The notes beneath the pieces are model-generated. The model ran no database searches, had not been told where the DNA came from, and saw nothing but the letters and a program-made list of their open reading frames with translations. From Coriaria nepalensis (Eukaryota; Streptophyta; Magnoliopsida; Cucurbitales; Coriariaceae), in assembly GCA_027186245.1 (NCBI GenBank), contig CP114481.1, forward strand, positions 29,295,501-29,359,500: DNA of 64,000 nt, read 5' to 3'. Position 1 is the stretch's first letter; each line of letters begins with the position of its first letter. Below are positions 12,294-25,820 of this stretch, one piece after another. Position numbers and translations under genes: made by a program.

Positions 12294-14460
12294 GTCAATA
12301 ACATTTTTCAAATCAAGTCGAACGAATTCTATTTTTGCACTACAAACAGATGTTTTGTGCATAACTTGCAAATGATCAACGCAAAGAAAGTGTGCATTCG
12401 TTTAACCTTAAAATCATTTCAATGAGTCATTTCAAGTCAATAACTTATTTCAAAGCAAGTCGAACGAATTCTATTTTTGCACTACAAACAGAAGTTTTGT
12501 GCATAACTTGCAAATGATCAATGCAAAGAAAGTGTGCATTCGTTTAACCTTAAAATCATTTCAATGAGTCATTTCAAGTCAATAACTTATTTCAAAGCAA
12601 GTCGAACGAATTCTATTTTTGCACTACAAACAGAAGTTTTGTGCATAACTTGCAAATGATCTATGCAAGGAAAGTGTGCATTCGTTTAACCTTAAAATCA
12701 TTTCAATGAGTCATTTCAAGTCAATAACTTATTTCAAAGCAAGTCGAACGAATTCTATTTTTGCACTACAAACAGAAGTTTTGTGCATAATTTGCAAATG
12801 ATCAATGCAAGGAAAGTGTGCATTCGTTTAACCTTAAAATCATTTCTATGAGTCATTTCAAGTCAATATCTTATTCCAAAGTAATTCGAACGAGCTCTAT
12901 TTTTGCACTACAAATGCAAGTTTTGGGCATAACTTGCAAATGATCAATGCAAGGAAAATGTGCATTCGTTTAACCTTAAAATCATTTCAATGAGTCATTT
13001 CAAGTCAATAACTTATTTCAAAGCAAGTCGAGCGAATTCTATTTTTGCACTACAAACAGAAGTTTTTTGCATAACTTGCAAATGATCAATGCAAGGAAAG
13101 TGTGCATTCGTTTAACCTTAAAATCATTTCAATGAGTCATTTCAAGTCAATAACTTTTTTCAAATCAAGTCGAACGAATTCTATTTTTGCACTACAAACA
13201 GATGTTTTGTGCATAACTTGCAAATGATCAATGCAAAGAAAGTGTGCATTCGTTTAACCTTAAAATCATTTCAATGAGTCATTTCAAGTCAATAACATAT
13301 TTCAAAGCAAGTCGAACGAATTCTATTTTTGCACTACAAACAGAAGTTTTGTGCATAACTTGCAAATGATCAATGCAAGGAAAGTGTGCATTCGTTTAAC
13401 CTTTAAATCATTTCAGAGAGTCATTACAAGTCAATAACTTATTTCAAAGCAAGTCGAACGAATTCTATTTTTGCACTACAAACACAAGTTTTGGCATAAC
13501 TTGCAAATGATCAATGCAAGGAAAGTGTGCATTCGTTTAACCTTAAAATCATTTCAATGAGTCATTTCAAGTCAATATCTTAATTCAAAGTAATTCGAAC
13601 GAGCTCTATTTTTGCACTACAAATGCAAGTTTTGGGCACAACTTCCAAATGATCAATGCACGGAAAGTGTGCATTCGTTTAACCTTAAAATCATTTCAAT
13701 GAGTCATTTCAAGTCAATTACTTATTTCAAAGCAAGTCGAACGAATTCTATTTTTGCACTACAGACACAAGTTTTGTGCATAACTTGCAAATGATCAATG
13801 CAAGGAAAGTGTGCATTCGTTTAACCTTTAAATCATTTTAGAGAGTCATTACAAGTCAATAACTTATTTCAAAGCAAGTCGAACGAATTCTATTTTTGCA
13901 CTACAAACACAAGTTTTGTGCATAACTTGCAAACGATAAATGCAAGGAAAGTGTGAATTCGTTTAACCTTAAAATCATTTCAATGAGTCATTTCAAGTCA
14001 ATAACTTATTTCAAAGCAACTCGAACGAATTCTATTTTTGCCCTACAAACACAAGTTTTGTGCATAACTTGCAATTGATCAATGCAAGGAAAGTGTGCAT
14101 TCGTTTAACCTTAAAATCATTTCAATGAGTCATTTCAAGTCAATAACTTATTTCAAAGCAAGTCGAACGAATTCTACTTTTGCACTACAAACAGAAGTTT
14201 TTTGCATAACTAGCAAATGATCAATGCAAGGAAAGTGTGCATTCGTTTAACCTTAAAATCATTTTAATGAGTCATTTCAAGTCAATAACTTATTTCAAAG
14301 AAAGTCGAACGAATTCTATTTTTGCACTACAAACAGAAGTTTTTTGCATAACTTGCAAATGATCAATGCAAGGAAAGTGTGCATTCGTTTAACCTTAAAA
14401 TCATTTCAATGAGTCATTTGAAGTCAATAACTTATTTCAAAGCAAGTCGAACGAATTCAA

Positions 14461-14886
14461 TTTTTGCACTACAAACACAAGTTTTGTGCATAACTTGCAA
14501 ATGATCATTGCAAGGAAAGTGTGCATTCGTTTAACCTTAAAATCATTTCAAAGAGTCATTTCCAGTCAATAACTTATTTCAAAGCAAGTCTAAAATATTC
14601 TATTTTTGCACTACAAATGCAAGTTTTGGGCATAACTTGCAAATGATCAATGCAAGGAAAGTGTGCATTCGTTTAATCTTAAAATCATTTCAATGAGTCA
14701 TTTCAAGTCAATAACTTATTTCAAAGCAAGTCGAGCGAATTCTATTTTTGCACTACAAACAGAAGTTTTTTGCATAACTTGCAAATGATCAATGCAAGGA
14801 AAGTGTGCATTCGTTTAACATTAAAATCATTTCAATGAGTCATTTCAAGTCAATAACTTATTTCAAAGCAAGTCGAACGAATTCTA
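14461..14886. repeat. Trimer duplication (426 bp), copy 1
   Basis: Three monomers marked by GATCATTGC, CAAAGAGTCATTTCC with AGTCTAAAATATTC, AATGCAAGTTTTGGGC with TTTAATCTTAAAATC, and GTCGAGCGAATTC with AGAAGTTTTTTGC. The whole series recurs 426 bp downstream (TAAAATATTC at 14,591 and 15,017). Confidence 0.88.
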
Positions 14887-15275
14887 TTTTTGCACTAGAA
14901 ACACAAGTTTTGTGCATAACTTGCAAATGATCATTGCAAGGAAAGTGTGCATTCGTTTAACCTTAAAATCATTTCAAAGAGTCATTTCCAGTCAATAACT
15001 TATTTCAAAGCAAGTCTAAAATATTCTATTTTTGCGCTACAAATGCAAGTTTTGGGCATAACTTGCAAATGATCAATGCAAGGAAAGTGTGCATTCGTTT
15101 AATCTTAAAATCATTTCAATGAGTCATTTCAAGTCAATAACTTATTTCAAAGCAAGTCGAGCGAATTCTATTTTTGCACTACAAACAGAAGTTTTTTGCA
15201 TAACTTGCAAATGATCAATGCAAGGAAAGTGTGCATTCCTTTAACCTTAAAATCATTTCAATGAGTCATTTCAAG
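14887..15275. repeat. Trimer duplication (426 bp), copy 2
   Basis: Repeats the preceding trimer with single-base differences (CACTAGAAACAC, TTTTTGCGCTAC, CATTCCTTTAACC). It stops matching where the array switches to AATATCTTATTTTAAAG. Confidence 0.86.
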
Positions 15276-15459
15276 TCAATATCTTATTTTAAAGTAATTC
15301 GTACGAGCACTATTTTTGCACTACAAATGCAAGTTTTGTGCATAACTTGCAAATGATCAATGCAAGGAAAGTGTGCATTCGTTTAACCTTAAAATCATTT
15401 CAATGAGTCATTTCAAGTCAATATCTTATTTCAAAGTAATTCGAACGAGCACTATTTTT

Positions 15460-17316
15460 GCACTACAAATGCAAGTTTTCTGCATAACTTGCAAATGATC
15501 AATGCAAGGAAAGTGTGCATTCGTTTAACTTAAAATCATTTCAGAGAGTCATTACAAGTCAATAACTTATTTCAAAGCAAGTCGAACGAATTCTATTTTT
15601 GCACTACAAACAGAAGTTTTGTGCATAACTCGCAAATAATCAATGCAAGGAAAGTGTGCATTTGTTTAACCTTAAAATCATTTCAATGGGTCATTTCAAG
15701 TCAATAACTTTTTTCAAATCAAGTCGAACGAATTCTATTTTTGCACTACAAACAGATGTTTTGTGCATAACTTGCAAATGATCAATGCAAAGAAAGTGTG
15801 CATTCGTTTAACCTTAAAATCATTTCAATGAGTCATTTCAAGTCAATAACTTATTTCCAAGCAAGTCGAACGAATTCTATTTTTGCACTACAAACAGAAG
15901 TTTTGTGCATAACTTGCAAACGATCAATACAAGGAGAGTGTGCATTCGTTTAACCTTAAAATCATTTCAATGAGTCATTTCAAGTCAATATCTTATTTCA
16001 AAGTAATTCGAACGAGCTCTATTTTTGCCCTACAAATGCAACGTTTCTGCATAACTTGCAAATAATCAATGCAAGGAAAGTGTGCATTCGTTTAACCTTA
16101 AAATCATTTCAATGAGTCATTTCAAGTCAATAACTTATTTCGAAGCAAGTCGAACGAATTCTATTTTTGCACTACAAACACAAGTTTTGTGCATAATTTG
16201 CAAATGACCAATGCAAGGAAAGTGTGCATTCGTTTAACCTTAAAATCATTTCAATGAGTCATTTCAAGTCAATATCTTATTCCAAAGTAATTCGAACGAG
16301 CTCTATTTTTGCACTACAAATGCAAGTTTTGGGCATAACTTGCAAATGATCAATGCAAGGAAAGTGTGCATTCGTTTAACCTTAAAATCATTTCAATGAG
16401 TCATTTCAAGTCAATAACTTATTTCAAAGCAAGTCGAGCGAATTCTATTTTTGCACAACAAACACAAGTTTTGTGCATAACCTCCAAATGATCAATGCAA
16501 GGAAAGTGTGCATTCGTTTAACCTTAAAATCATTTCAATGAGTCATTTCAAGTCAATATCTTATTTCAAAGTAATTCGAACGAGCTCTACTTTTGCACTA
16601 CTAATGCAACGTTTCTGCATAACTTGCAAATGATCAATGCAAGGAAAGTGTGCATTCGTTTAACCTTAAAATCATTTCAATGAGTCATTTCAAGTCAATA
16701 TCTTATTTCAAAGTAATTCGAACGAGCTCTATTTTTGCACTACAAATGCAACGTTTCTGCATAACTTGCAAATGATCAATGCAAGGAAAGTGTGCATTCG
16801 TTTAACCTTAAAATCATTTCAATGAGTCATTTCAAGTCAATAACTTATTTCGAAGCAAGTCGAACGAATTCTATTTTTGCACTACAAACACAAGTTTTGT
16901 GCATAATTTGCAAATGACCAATGCAAGGAAAGTGTGCATTCGTTTAACCTTAAAATCATTTCAATGAGTCATTTCAAGTCAATATCTTATTCCAAAGTAA
17001 TTCGAACGAGCTCTATTTTTGCACTACAAATGCAAGTTTTGGGCATAACTTGCAAATTTTCAATGCGAGGAAAGTGTGCATTCGTTTAACCTGAAAATCA
17101 TTTCAATGAGTCATTTCAAGTCAATAACTTTTTTCAAATCAAGTCGAACGAATTCTATTTTTGCACTACAAACAGATGTTTTGTGCATAACTTGCAAATG
17201 ATCATTGCAAAGAAAGTGTGCATTCGTTTAACCTTAAAATCATTTCAACTAGTCATTTCAAGTCAATAACATATTACAAAGCAAGTCGAACGAATTCTAT
17301 TTTTGCACTACAAACA
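15460..17316. repeat. Segment repeated with 2,839-bp spacing, copy 1
   Basis: Markers TAACTCGC (15,632), TTTTTGCCCTAC (16,027), TTGCAAATTTTCAATGCGAGG (about 17,050) and ACATATTACAAAG (about 17,270) recur exactly 2,839 bp further on (18,471, 18,866, about 19,889 and 20,109). The segment contains an internal five-monomer (710-bp) repeat: TGCAACGTTTCTGC followed by TTATTTCGAAGC, ATAATTTGCAAATGACC and TTATTCCAAAG appears at about 16,040-16,350 and 16,750-17,060. Confidence 0.87.
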
Positions 17317-17872
17317 CAAGTTTTGCGCATAACTTGCAAACGATCAATGCAAGGAAAGTGTCCATTCGTTTAACCATAAAATCATTTCAATGAGTCATTT
17401 CCAGTCAATAACTTATTTCAAAGCAAGTTGAACGAATTCTATTTTTGCACTACAAACACAAGTTTTGTGCATAGCTTGCAAATGATCATTGCAAGGAAAG
17501 TGTGCATTCGTTTAACCTTTAAATCATTTCAAAGAGTCATTTCCAGTCAATAACTTATTTCAAAGAAGGTCGAAAGAATTCTATTTTTGCACTACAAATG
17601 CAAGTTTTGGGCATAACTTGCAAATGATCAATGCAAGGAAAGTGTGCATTCGTTTAACCTTAAAATCATTCCAATGAGTCATTTCAAGTCAATAACTTAT
17701 TTCAAAGCAAGTCGAACGAATTCTATTTTTGCACTACAAACAGAAGTTTTTTGCAAAACTTGCAAATGATCAATGCAAGGAAAGTGTGCATTCGTTTAAC
17801 CTTAAAATCATTTCAATGAGTCATTTCAAGTCAATAACTTATTTCAAAGCAAGTCGAGCGAATTCTATTTTT

Positions 17873-19291
17873 GCACAACAAACACAAGTTTTGTGCATAA
17901 CCTCCAAATGATCAATGCAAGGAAAGTGTGCATTCGTTTAACCTTAAAATCATTTCAATGAGTCATTTCAAGTCAATATCTTATTTCAAAGTAATTCGAA
18001 CGAGCTCTATTTTTGCACTACAAATGCAACGTTTCTGCATAACTTGCAAATGATCAATGCAAGGAAAGTGTGCATTCGTTTAACCTTAAAATCATTTCAA
18101 TGAGTCTTTTCAAGTCAATATCTTATTTCAAAGTAATTCAAACGAGCACTATTTTTGCACTACAAATGCAAGTTTTCTACATAACTTGCAACTGATCAAT
18201 GCAAGGAAAGTGTGCATTCGTTTAACCTTAAAATCATTTCAATGAGTCATTTCAAGTCAATATCTTATTTCAAAGTAATTCGAACGAGCACTATTTTTGC
18301 ACTACAAATGCAACGTTTCTGCATAACTTGGAAATGATCAATGCAAGGAAAGTGTGCATTCGTTTAACTTAAAATCATTTCAGAGAGTCATTACAAGTCA
18401 ATAACTTATTTCAAAGCAAGTCGAACGAATTCTATTTTTGCACTACAAACAGAAGTTTTGTGCATAACTCGCAAATGATCAATGCAAGGAAAGTGTGCAT
18501 TTGTTTAACCTTAAAATCATTTCAATGAGTCATTTCAAGTCAATAACTTTTTTCAAATCAAGTCGAACGAATTCTATTTTTGCACTACAAAAAGATGTTT
18601 TGTGCATAACTTGCAAATGATCAATGCAAAGAAAGTGTGCATTCGTTTAACCTTAAAATCATTTCAATGAGTCATTTCAAGTCAATAACTTATTTCAAAG
18701 CAAGTCGAACGAATTCTATTTTTGCACTACAAACAGAAGTTTTGTGCATAACTTGCAAACGATCAATGCAAGGAGAGTGTGCATTCGTTTAACCTTAAAA
18801 TCATTTCAATGAGTCATTTCAAGTCAATATCTTATTTCAAAGTAATTCGAACGAGCTCTATTTTTGCCCTACAAATGCAACGTTTCTGCATAACTTGCAA
18901 ATGATCAATGCAAGGAAAGTGTGCATTCGTTTAACCTTAAAATCATTTCAATGAGTCATTTCAAGTCAATAACTTATTTCGAAGCAAGTCGAACGAATTC
19001 TATTTTTGCACTACAAACACAAGTTTTGTGCATAATTTGCAAATGACCCATGCAAGGAAAGTGTGCATTCGTTTAACCTTAAAATCATTTCAATGAGTCA
19101 TTTCAAGTCAATATCTTATTCCAAAGTAATTCGAACGAGCTCTATTTTTGCACTACAAATGCAAGTTTTGGGCATAACTTGCAAATGATCAATGCAAGGA
19201 AAGTGTGCATTCGTTTAACCTTAAAATCATTTCAATGAGTCAGTTCAAGTCAATAACTTATTTCAAAGCAAGTCGAGCGAATTCTATTTTT
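17873..19291. repeat. 10-monomer HOR (1,419 bp), full unit A
   Basis: Begins at the anchor monomer GCACAACAAAC...ACCTCC and then shows, in order: TGCAACGTTTCTGC; CAACTGATC; TGCAACG with TTGGAAATG and CAGAGAGTCATTAC; TAACTCGC with CATTTGTTT; AGATGTTTTG with AATGCAAAG; CAAACGATC with AAGGAGAGTG; TTTTTGCCCTAC; ATAATTTGCAAATGACC; TTATTCCAAAG with TTTTGGGC; then the next anchor. The same ten-monomer order is found in the units at 25,821 and 27,239. Confidence 0.9.
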
Positions 19292-20155
19292 GCACAACAA
19301 ACACAAGTTTTGTGCATAACCTCCAAATGATCAATGCAAGGAAAGTGTGCATTCGTTTAACCTTAAAATCATTTCAATGAGTCATTTCAAGTCAATATCT
19401 TATTTCAAAGTAATTCGAACGAGCTCTATTTTTGCGCTACAAATGCAACGTTTCTGCATAACTTGCAAATGATCAATGCAAGGAAAGTGTGCATTCGTTT
19501 AACCTTAAAATCATTTCAATGAGTCATTTCAAGTCAATATCTTATTTCAAAGTAATTCGAACGAGCTCTATTTTTGCACTACAAATGCAACGTTTCTGCA
19601 TAACTTGCAAATGATCAATGCAAGGAAAGTGTGCATTCGTTTAACCTTAAAATCATTTCAATGAGTCATTTCAAGTCAATAACTTATTTCGAAGCAAGTC
19701 GAACGAATTCTATTTTTGCACTACAAACACAAGTTTTGTGCATAATTTGCAAATGACCAATGCAAGGAAAGTGTGCATTCGTTTAACCTTAAAATCATTT
19801 CAATGAGTCATTTCAAGTCAATATCTTATTCCAAAGTAATTCGAACGAGCTCTATTTTTGCACTACAAATGCAAGTTTTGGGCATAACTTGCAAATTTTC
19901 AATGCGAGGAAAGTATGCATTCGTTTAACCTGAAAATCATTTCAATGAGTCATTTCAAGTCAATAACTTTTTTCAAATCAAGTCGAACGAATTCTACTTT
20001 TGCACTACAAACAGATGTTTTTTGCATAACTTGCAAATGATCAATGCAAAGAAAGTGTGCATTCGTTTAACCTTAAAATCATTTCAACGAGTCATTTCAA
20101 GTCAATAACATATTACAAAGCAAGTCGAACGAATTCTATTTTTGCACTACAAACA
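18299..20155. repeat. Segment repeated with 2,839-bp spacing, copy 2
   Basis: Partner of the segment beginning at about 15,460. The match is lost at about 20,155, where the earlier copy has ACACAAGTTTTGCGC and this one has ACAGAAGTTTTTTGC. Parts are used again further on: 18,299-18,950 recurs at an offset of 1,987 bp (TAACTCGC at 20,458), and about 18,740-19,910 recurs at 2,412-2,413 bp (TTTTTGCCCTAC at 21,279). Confidence 0.85.
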
Positions 20156-23100
20156 GAAGTTTTTTGCATAACTTGCAAATGATCAATGCAAGGAAAGTTT
20201 GCATTCGTTTAACCTTAAAATCATTTCAATGAGTCATTTCAAGTCAATATCTTATTTCAAAGTAATTCGAACGAGCACTATTTTTGCACTACAAATGCAA
20301 CGTTTCTGCATAACTTGGAAATGATCAATGCAAGGAAAGTGTGCATTCGTTTAACTTAAAATCATTTCAGAGAGTCATTACAAGTCAATAACTTATTTCA
20401 AAGCAAGTCGAACGAATTCTATTTTTGCACTACAAACAGAAGTTTTGTGCATAACTCGCAAATGATCAATGCAAGGAAAGTGTGCATTTGTTTAACCTTA
20501 AAATCATTTCAATGAGTCATTTCAAGTCAATAACTTTTTTCAAATCAAGTCGAACGAATTCTATTTTTGCACTACAAAAAGATGTTTTGTGCATAACTTG
20601 CAAATGATCAATGCAAAGAAAGTGTGCATTCGTTTAACCTTAAAATCATTTCAATGAGTCATTTCAAGTCAATAACTTATTTCAAAGCAAGTCGAACGAA
20701 TTCTATTTTTGCACTACAAACAGAAGTTTTGTGCATAACTTGCAAACGATCAATGCAAGGAGAGTGTGCATTCGTTTAACCTTAAAATCATTTCAATGAG
20801 TCATTTCAAGTCAATATCTTATTTCAAAGTAATTCGAACGAGCTCTATTTTTGCACTACAAATGCAACGTTTCTGCATAACTTGCAAATGATCAATGCAA
20901 GGAAAGTGTGCATTCGTTTAACCTTAAAATCATTTCAATGAGTCATTTCAAGTCAATATCTTATTTCAAAGTAATTCGAACGAGCTCTATTTTTGCACTA
21001 CAAATGCAACGTTTCTGCATAACTTGCAAATGATCAATGCAAGGAAAGTGTGCATTCGTTAAACCTTCAAATCATTTCAATGAGTCATTTCAAGTCAATA
21101 ACTTATTTCGAAGCAAGTCGAACGAATTCTATTTTTGCACTACAAACACAAGTTTTGTGCATAACTTGCAAACGATCAATGCAAGGAGCGTGTGCATTCG
21201 TTTAACCTTAAAATCATTTCAATGAGTCATTTCAAGTCAATATCTTATTTCAAAGTAATTCGAACGAGCTCTATTTTTGCCCTACAAATGCAACGTTTCT
21301 GCATAACTTGCAAATGATCAATGCAAGGAAAGTGTGCATTCGTTTAACCTTAAAATCATTTCAATGAGTCATTTCAAGTCAATAACTTATTTCGAAGCAA
21401 GTCGAACGAATTCTATTTTTGCACTACAAACACAAGTTTTGTGCATAATTTGCAAATGACCAATGCAAGGAAAGTGTGCATTCGTTTAACCTTAAAATCA
21501 TTTCAATGAGTCATTTCAAGTCAATATCTTATTCCAAAGTAATTCGAACGAGCTCTATTTTTGCACTACAAATGCAAGTTTTGGGCATAACTTGCAAATG
21601 ATCAATGCAAGGAAAGTGTGCATTCGTTTAACCTTAAAATCATTTCAATGAGTCAGTTCAAGTCAATAACTTATTTCAAAGCAAGTCGAGCGAATTCTAT
21701 TTTTGCACAACAAACACAAGTTTTGTGCATAACCTCCAAATGATCAATGCAAGGAAAGTGTGCATTCGTTTAACCTTAAAATCATTTCAATGAGTCATTT
21801 CAAGTCAATATCTTATTTCAAAGTAATTCGAACGAGCTCTATTTTTGCACTACAAATGCAACGTTTCTGCATAACTTGCAAATGATCAATGCAAGGAAAG
21901 TGTGCATTCGTTTAACCTTAAAATCATTTCAATGAGTCATTTCAAGTCAATATCTTATTTCAAAGTAATTCGAACGAGCTCTATTTTTGCACTACAAATG
22001 CAACGTTTCTGCATAACTTGCAAATGATCAATGCAAGGAAAGTGTGCATTCGTTTAACCTTAAAATCATTTCAATGAGTCATTTCAAGTCAATAACTTAT
22101 TTCGAAGCAAGTCGAACGAATTCTATTTTTGCACTACAAACACAAGTTTTGTGCATAATTTGCAAATGACCAATGCAAGGAAAGTGTGCATTCGTTTAAC
22201 CTTAAAGCATTTCAATGAGTCATTTCAAGTCAATATCTTATTCCAAAGTAATTCGAACGAGCTCTATTTTTGCACTACAAATGCAAGTTTTGGGCATAAC
22301 TTGCAAATTTTCAATGCGAGGAAAGTGTGCATTCGTTTAACCTTAAAATCATTTCAACGAGTCATTTCAAGTCAATAACATATTACAAAGCAAGTCGAAC
22401 GAATTCTATTTTTGCACTACAAACAGAAGTTTTTTGCATAACTTGCAAATGATCAATGCAAGGAAAGTGTGCATTCGTTTAACCTTAAAATCATTTCAAT
22501 GAGTCATTTCATGTCAATAACTTATTTCAAAGCAAGTCGACCGAATTCTATTTTTGCACTACAAACACAAGTTTTGTGCATAACTTGCAAATGATCAATG
22601 CAAGGAAAGTGTGCATTCGTTTAACCTTAAAATCATTTCAATGGGTCATTTCAAGTCAATAACTTATTTCAAAGCAAGTCGAACGAATTCTATTTTTGCA
22701 CTACAAACACAAGTTTTGCGCATAACTTGCAAACGATCAATGCAAGGAAAGTGTCCATTCGTTTAAGCTTAAAATCATTTCAATGAGTCATTTCCAGTCA
22801 ATAACTTATTTCAAAGCAAGTTGAACGAATTCTATTTTTGCACTACAAACACAAGTTTTGTGCATAACTTGCAAATGATCATTGCAAGGAAAGTGTGCAT
22901 TCGTTTAACCTTTAAATCATTTCAAAGAGTCATTTCAAGTCAATAACTTATTTCAAAGAAGGTCGAAAGAATTCTATTTTTGCACTACAAATGCAAGTTT
23001 TGGGCATAACTTGCATATGATCAATGCAAGGAAAGTGTGCATTCGTTTAACCTTAAAATCATTCCAATGAGTCATTTCAAGTCAATAACTTATTTCAAAG

Positions 23101-23265
23101 CAAGTCGAACGAATTCTATTTTTGCACTACAAACAGAAGTTTTTTGCATAACTTGCAAATGATCAATGCAAGGAAAGTGTGCATTCGTTTAACCTTAAAA
23201 TCATTTCAATGAGTCATTTCAAGTCAATAACTTATTTCAAAGCAAGTCGAGCGAATTCTATATTT
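19292..23265. repeat. Rearranged partial copies of the 10-monomer HOR
   Basis: Anchor monomers occur at 19,292, 21,705 and 23,266, that is 2,413 (17 monomers) and 1,561 bp (11 monomers) apart. The sub-order of variants within these intervals follows pieces of the 10-monomer unit (for example TTGGAAATG, TAACTCGC, AGATG, AAGGAGAG at 20,300-20,770) mixed with extra TGCAACGTTTCTGC class B copies. One monomer at about 22,205 reads CCTTAAAGCATTTC and is shortened. Confidence 0.82.
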
Positions 23266-25820
23266 GCACAACAAACACAAGTTTTGTGCATAACCTCCAA
23301 ATGATCAATGCAAGGAAAGTGTGCATTCGTTTAACCTTAAAATCATTTCAATGAGTCATTTCAAGTCAATATCTTATTTCAAAGTAATTCGAACGAGCTC
23401 TATTTTTGCACTACAAATGCAACGTTTCTGCATAACTTGCAAATGATCAATGCAAGGAAAGTGTGCATTCGTTTAACCTTAAAATCATTTCAATGAGTCA
23501 TTTCAAGTCAATATCTTATTTCAAAGTAATTCAAACGAGCACTATTTTTGCACTACAAATGCAAGTTTTCTGCATAACTTGCAACTGATCAATGCAAGGA
23601 AAGTGTGCATTCGTTTAACCTTAAAATCATTTCAATTTGTCATTTCAAGTCAATATCTTATTTCAAAGTAATTCGAACGAGCACTATTTTTGCACTACAA
23701 ATGCAACGTTTCTGCATAACTTGGAAATGATCAATGCAAGGAAAGTGTGCATTCGTTTAACTTAAAATCATTTCAGAGAGTCATTACAAGTCAATAACTT
23801 ATTTCAAAGCAAGTCGAACGAATTCTATTTTTGCACTACAAACAGAAGTTTTGTGCATAACTCGCAAATGATCAATGCAAGGAAAGTGTGCATTTGTTTA
23901 ACCTTAAAATCATTTCAATGAGTCATTTCAAGTCAATAACTTTTTTCAAATCAAGTCGAACGAATTCTATTTTTGCACTACAAACAGATGTTTTGTGCAT
24001 AACTTGCAAATGATCAATGCAAAGAAAGTGTGCATTCGTTTAACCTTAAAATCATTTCAATGAGTCATTTCAAGTCAATAACTTATTTCAAAGCAAGTCG
24101 AACGAATTCTATTTTTGCACTACAAACAGAAGTTTTGTGCATAACTTGCAAACGATCAATGCAAGGAGAGTGTGCATTCGTTTAACCTTAAAATCATTTC
24201 AATGAGTCATTTCAAGTCAATATCTTATTTCAAAGTAATTCGAACGACCTCTATTTTTGCCCTACAAATGCAACGTTTCTGCATAACTTGCAAATGATCA
24301 ATGCAAGGAAAGTGTGCATTCGTTTAACCTTAATATCATTTCAATGAGTCATTTCAAGTCAATAACTTATTTCGAAGCAAGTCGAACGACTTCTATTTTT
24401 GCACTACAAACACAAGTTTTGTGCATAACTTGCAAATGATCAATGCAAGGAAAGTGTGCATTCGTTTAACCTTAAAATCATTTCAATGGGTCATTTCAAG
24501 TCAATAACTTATTTCAAAGCAAGTCGAACGAATTCTATTTTTGCACTACAAACACAAGTTTTGTGCATAATTTGCAAATGACCAATGCAAGGAAAGTGTG
24601 CATTCGTTTAACGTTAAAATCATTTCAATGAGTCATTTCAAGTCAATATCTTATTCCAAAGTAATTCGAACGAGCTCTATTTTTGCACTACAAATGCAAG
24701 TTTTGGGCATAACTTGCAAATTTTCAATGCGAGGAAAGTGTGCATTCGTTTAACCTGAAAATCATTTCAATGAGTCATTTCAAGTCAATAACTTTTTTCA
24801 AATCAAGTCGAACGAATTCTATTTTTGCACTACAAACAGATGTTTTTTGCATAACTTGCAAATGATCAATGCAAAGAAAGTGTGCATTCGTTTAACCTTA
24901 AAATCATTTCAACGAGTCATTTCAAGTCAATAACATATTACAAAGCAAGTCGAACGAATTCTATTTTTGCACTACAAACAGAAGTTTTTTGCATAACTTG
25001 CAAATGATCAATGCAAGGAAAGTGTGCATTCGTTTAACCTTAAAATCATTTCAATGAGTCATTTCAAGTCAATAACTTATTTCAAAGCAAGTCGACCGAA
25101 TTCTATTTTTGCACTACAAACACAAGTTTTGTGCATAACTTGCAAATGATCAATGCAAGGAAAGTGTGCATTCGTTTAACCTTAAAATCATTTCAATGGG
25201 TCATTTCAAGTCAATAACTTATTTCAAAGCAAGTCGAACGAATTCTATTTTTGCACTACAAACACAAGTTTTGCGCATAACTTGCAAACGATCAATGCAA
25301 GGAAAGTGTCCATTCGTTTAACCTTAAAATCATTTCAATGAGTCATTTCCAGTCAATAACTTATTTCAAAGCAAGTTGAACGAATTCTATTTTTGCACTA
25401 CAAACACAAGTTTTGTGCATAACTTGCAAATGATCATTGCAAGGAAAGTGTGCATTCGTTTAACCTTTAAATCATTTCAAAGAGTCATTTCAAGTCAATA
25501 ACTTATTTCAAAGAAGGTCGAAAGAATTCTATTTTTGCACTACAAATGCAAGTTTTGGGCATAACTTGCAAATGATCAATGCAAGGAAAGTGTGCATTCG
25601 TTTAACCTTAAAATCATTCCAATGAGTCATTTCAAGTCAATAACTTATTTCAAAGCAAGTCGAACGAATTCTATTTTTGCACTACAAACAGAAGTTTTTT
25701 GCATAACTTGCAAAAGATCAATGCAAGGAAAGTGTGCATTCGTTTAACCTTAAAATCATTTCAATGAGTCATTTCAAGTCAATAACTTATTTCAAAGCAA
25801 GTCGAGCGAATTCTATATTT
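23266..25820. repeat. 10-monomer HOR, expanded unit (2,555 bp, 18 monomers)
   Basis: Starts at an anchor monomer (with the variant TTCTATATTTGCAC just before it) and follows the ten-monomer order. It contains one extra AATGGGTCATTTC monomer (about 24,420-24,560) and then a run of other class A copies (ACATATTACAAAG, GTCGACCG, TTTTGCGC, AAGAAGGTCGAAAG) before the next anchor. ACATATTACAAAG at about 22,379 recurs 2,556 bp downstream at about 24,935, so the segment is also half of a 2,556-bp duplication. Confidence 0.84.

Larger units (their letters stand above)
8086..15459. repeat. Heterogeneous satellite monomers without long-range HOR
   Basis: About 52 monomers of many variants: class A with EcoRI sites, class B, the GCACAACAAAC/ACCTCC variant at about 8,517, 8,943, 9,795 and 10,363, and TTTTTTCAAATCAAG copies near 13,155. 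Only local duplications are visible, listed separately. No gene, RNA or mobile element was seen. Confidence 0.88.
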
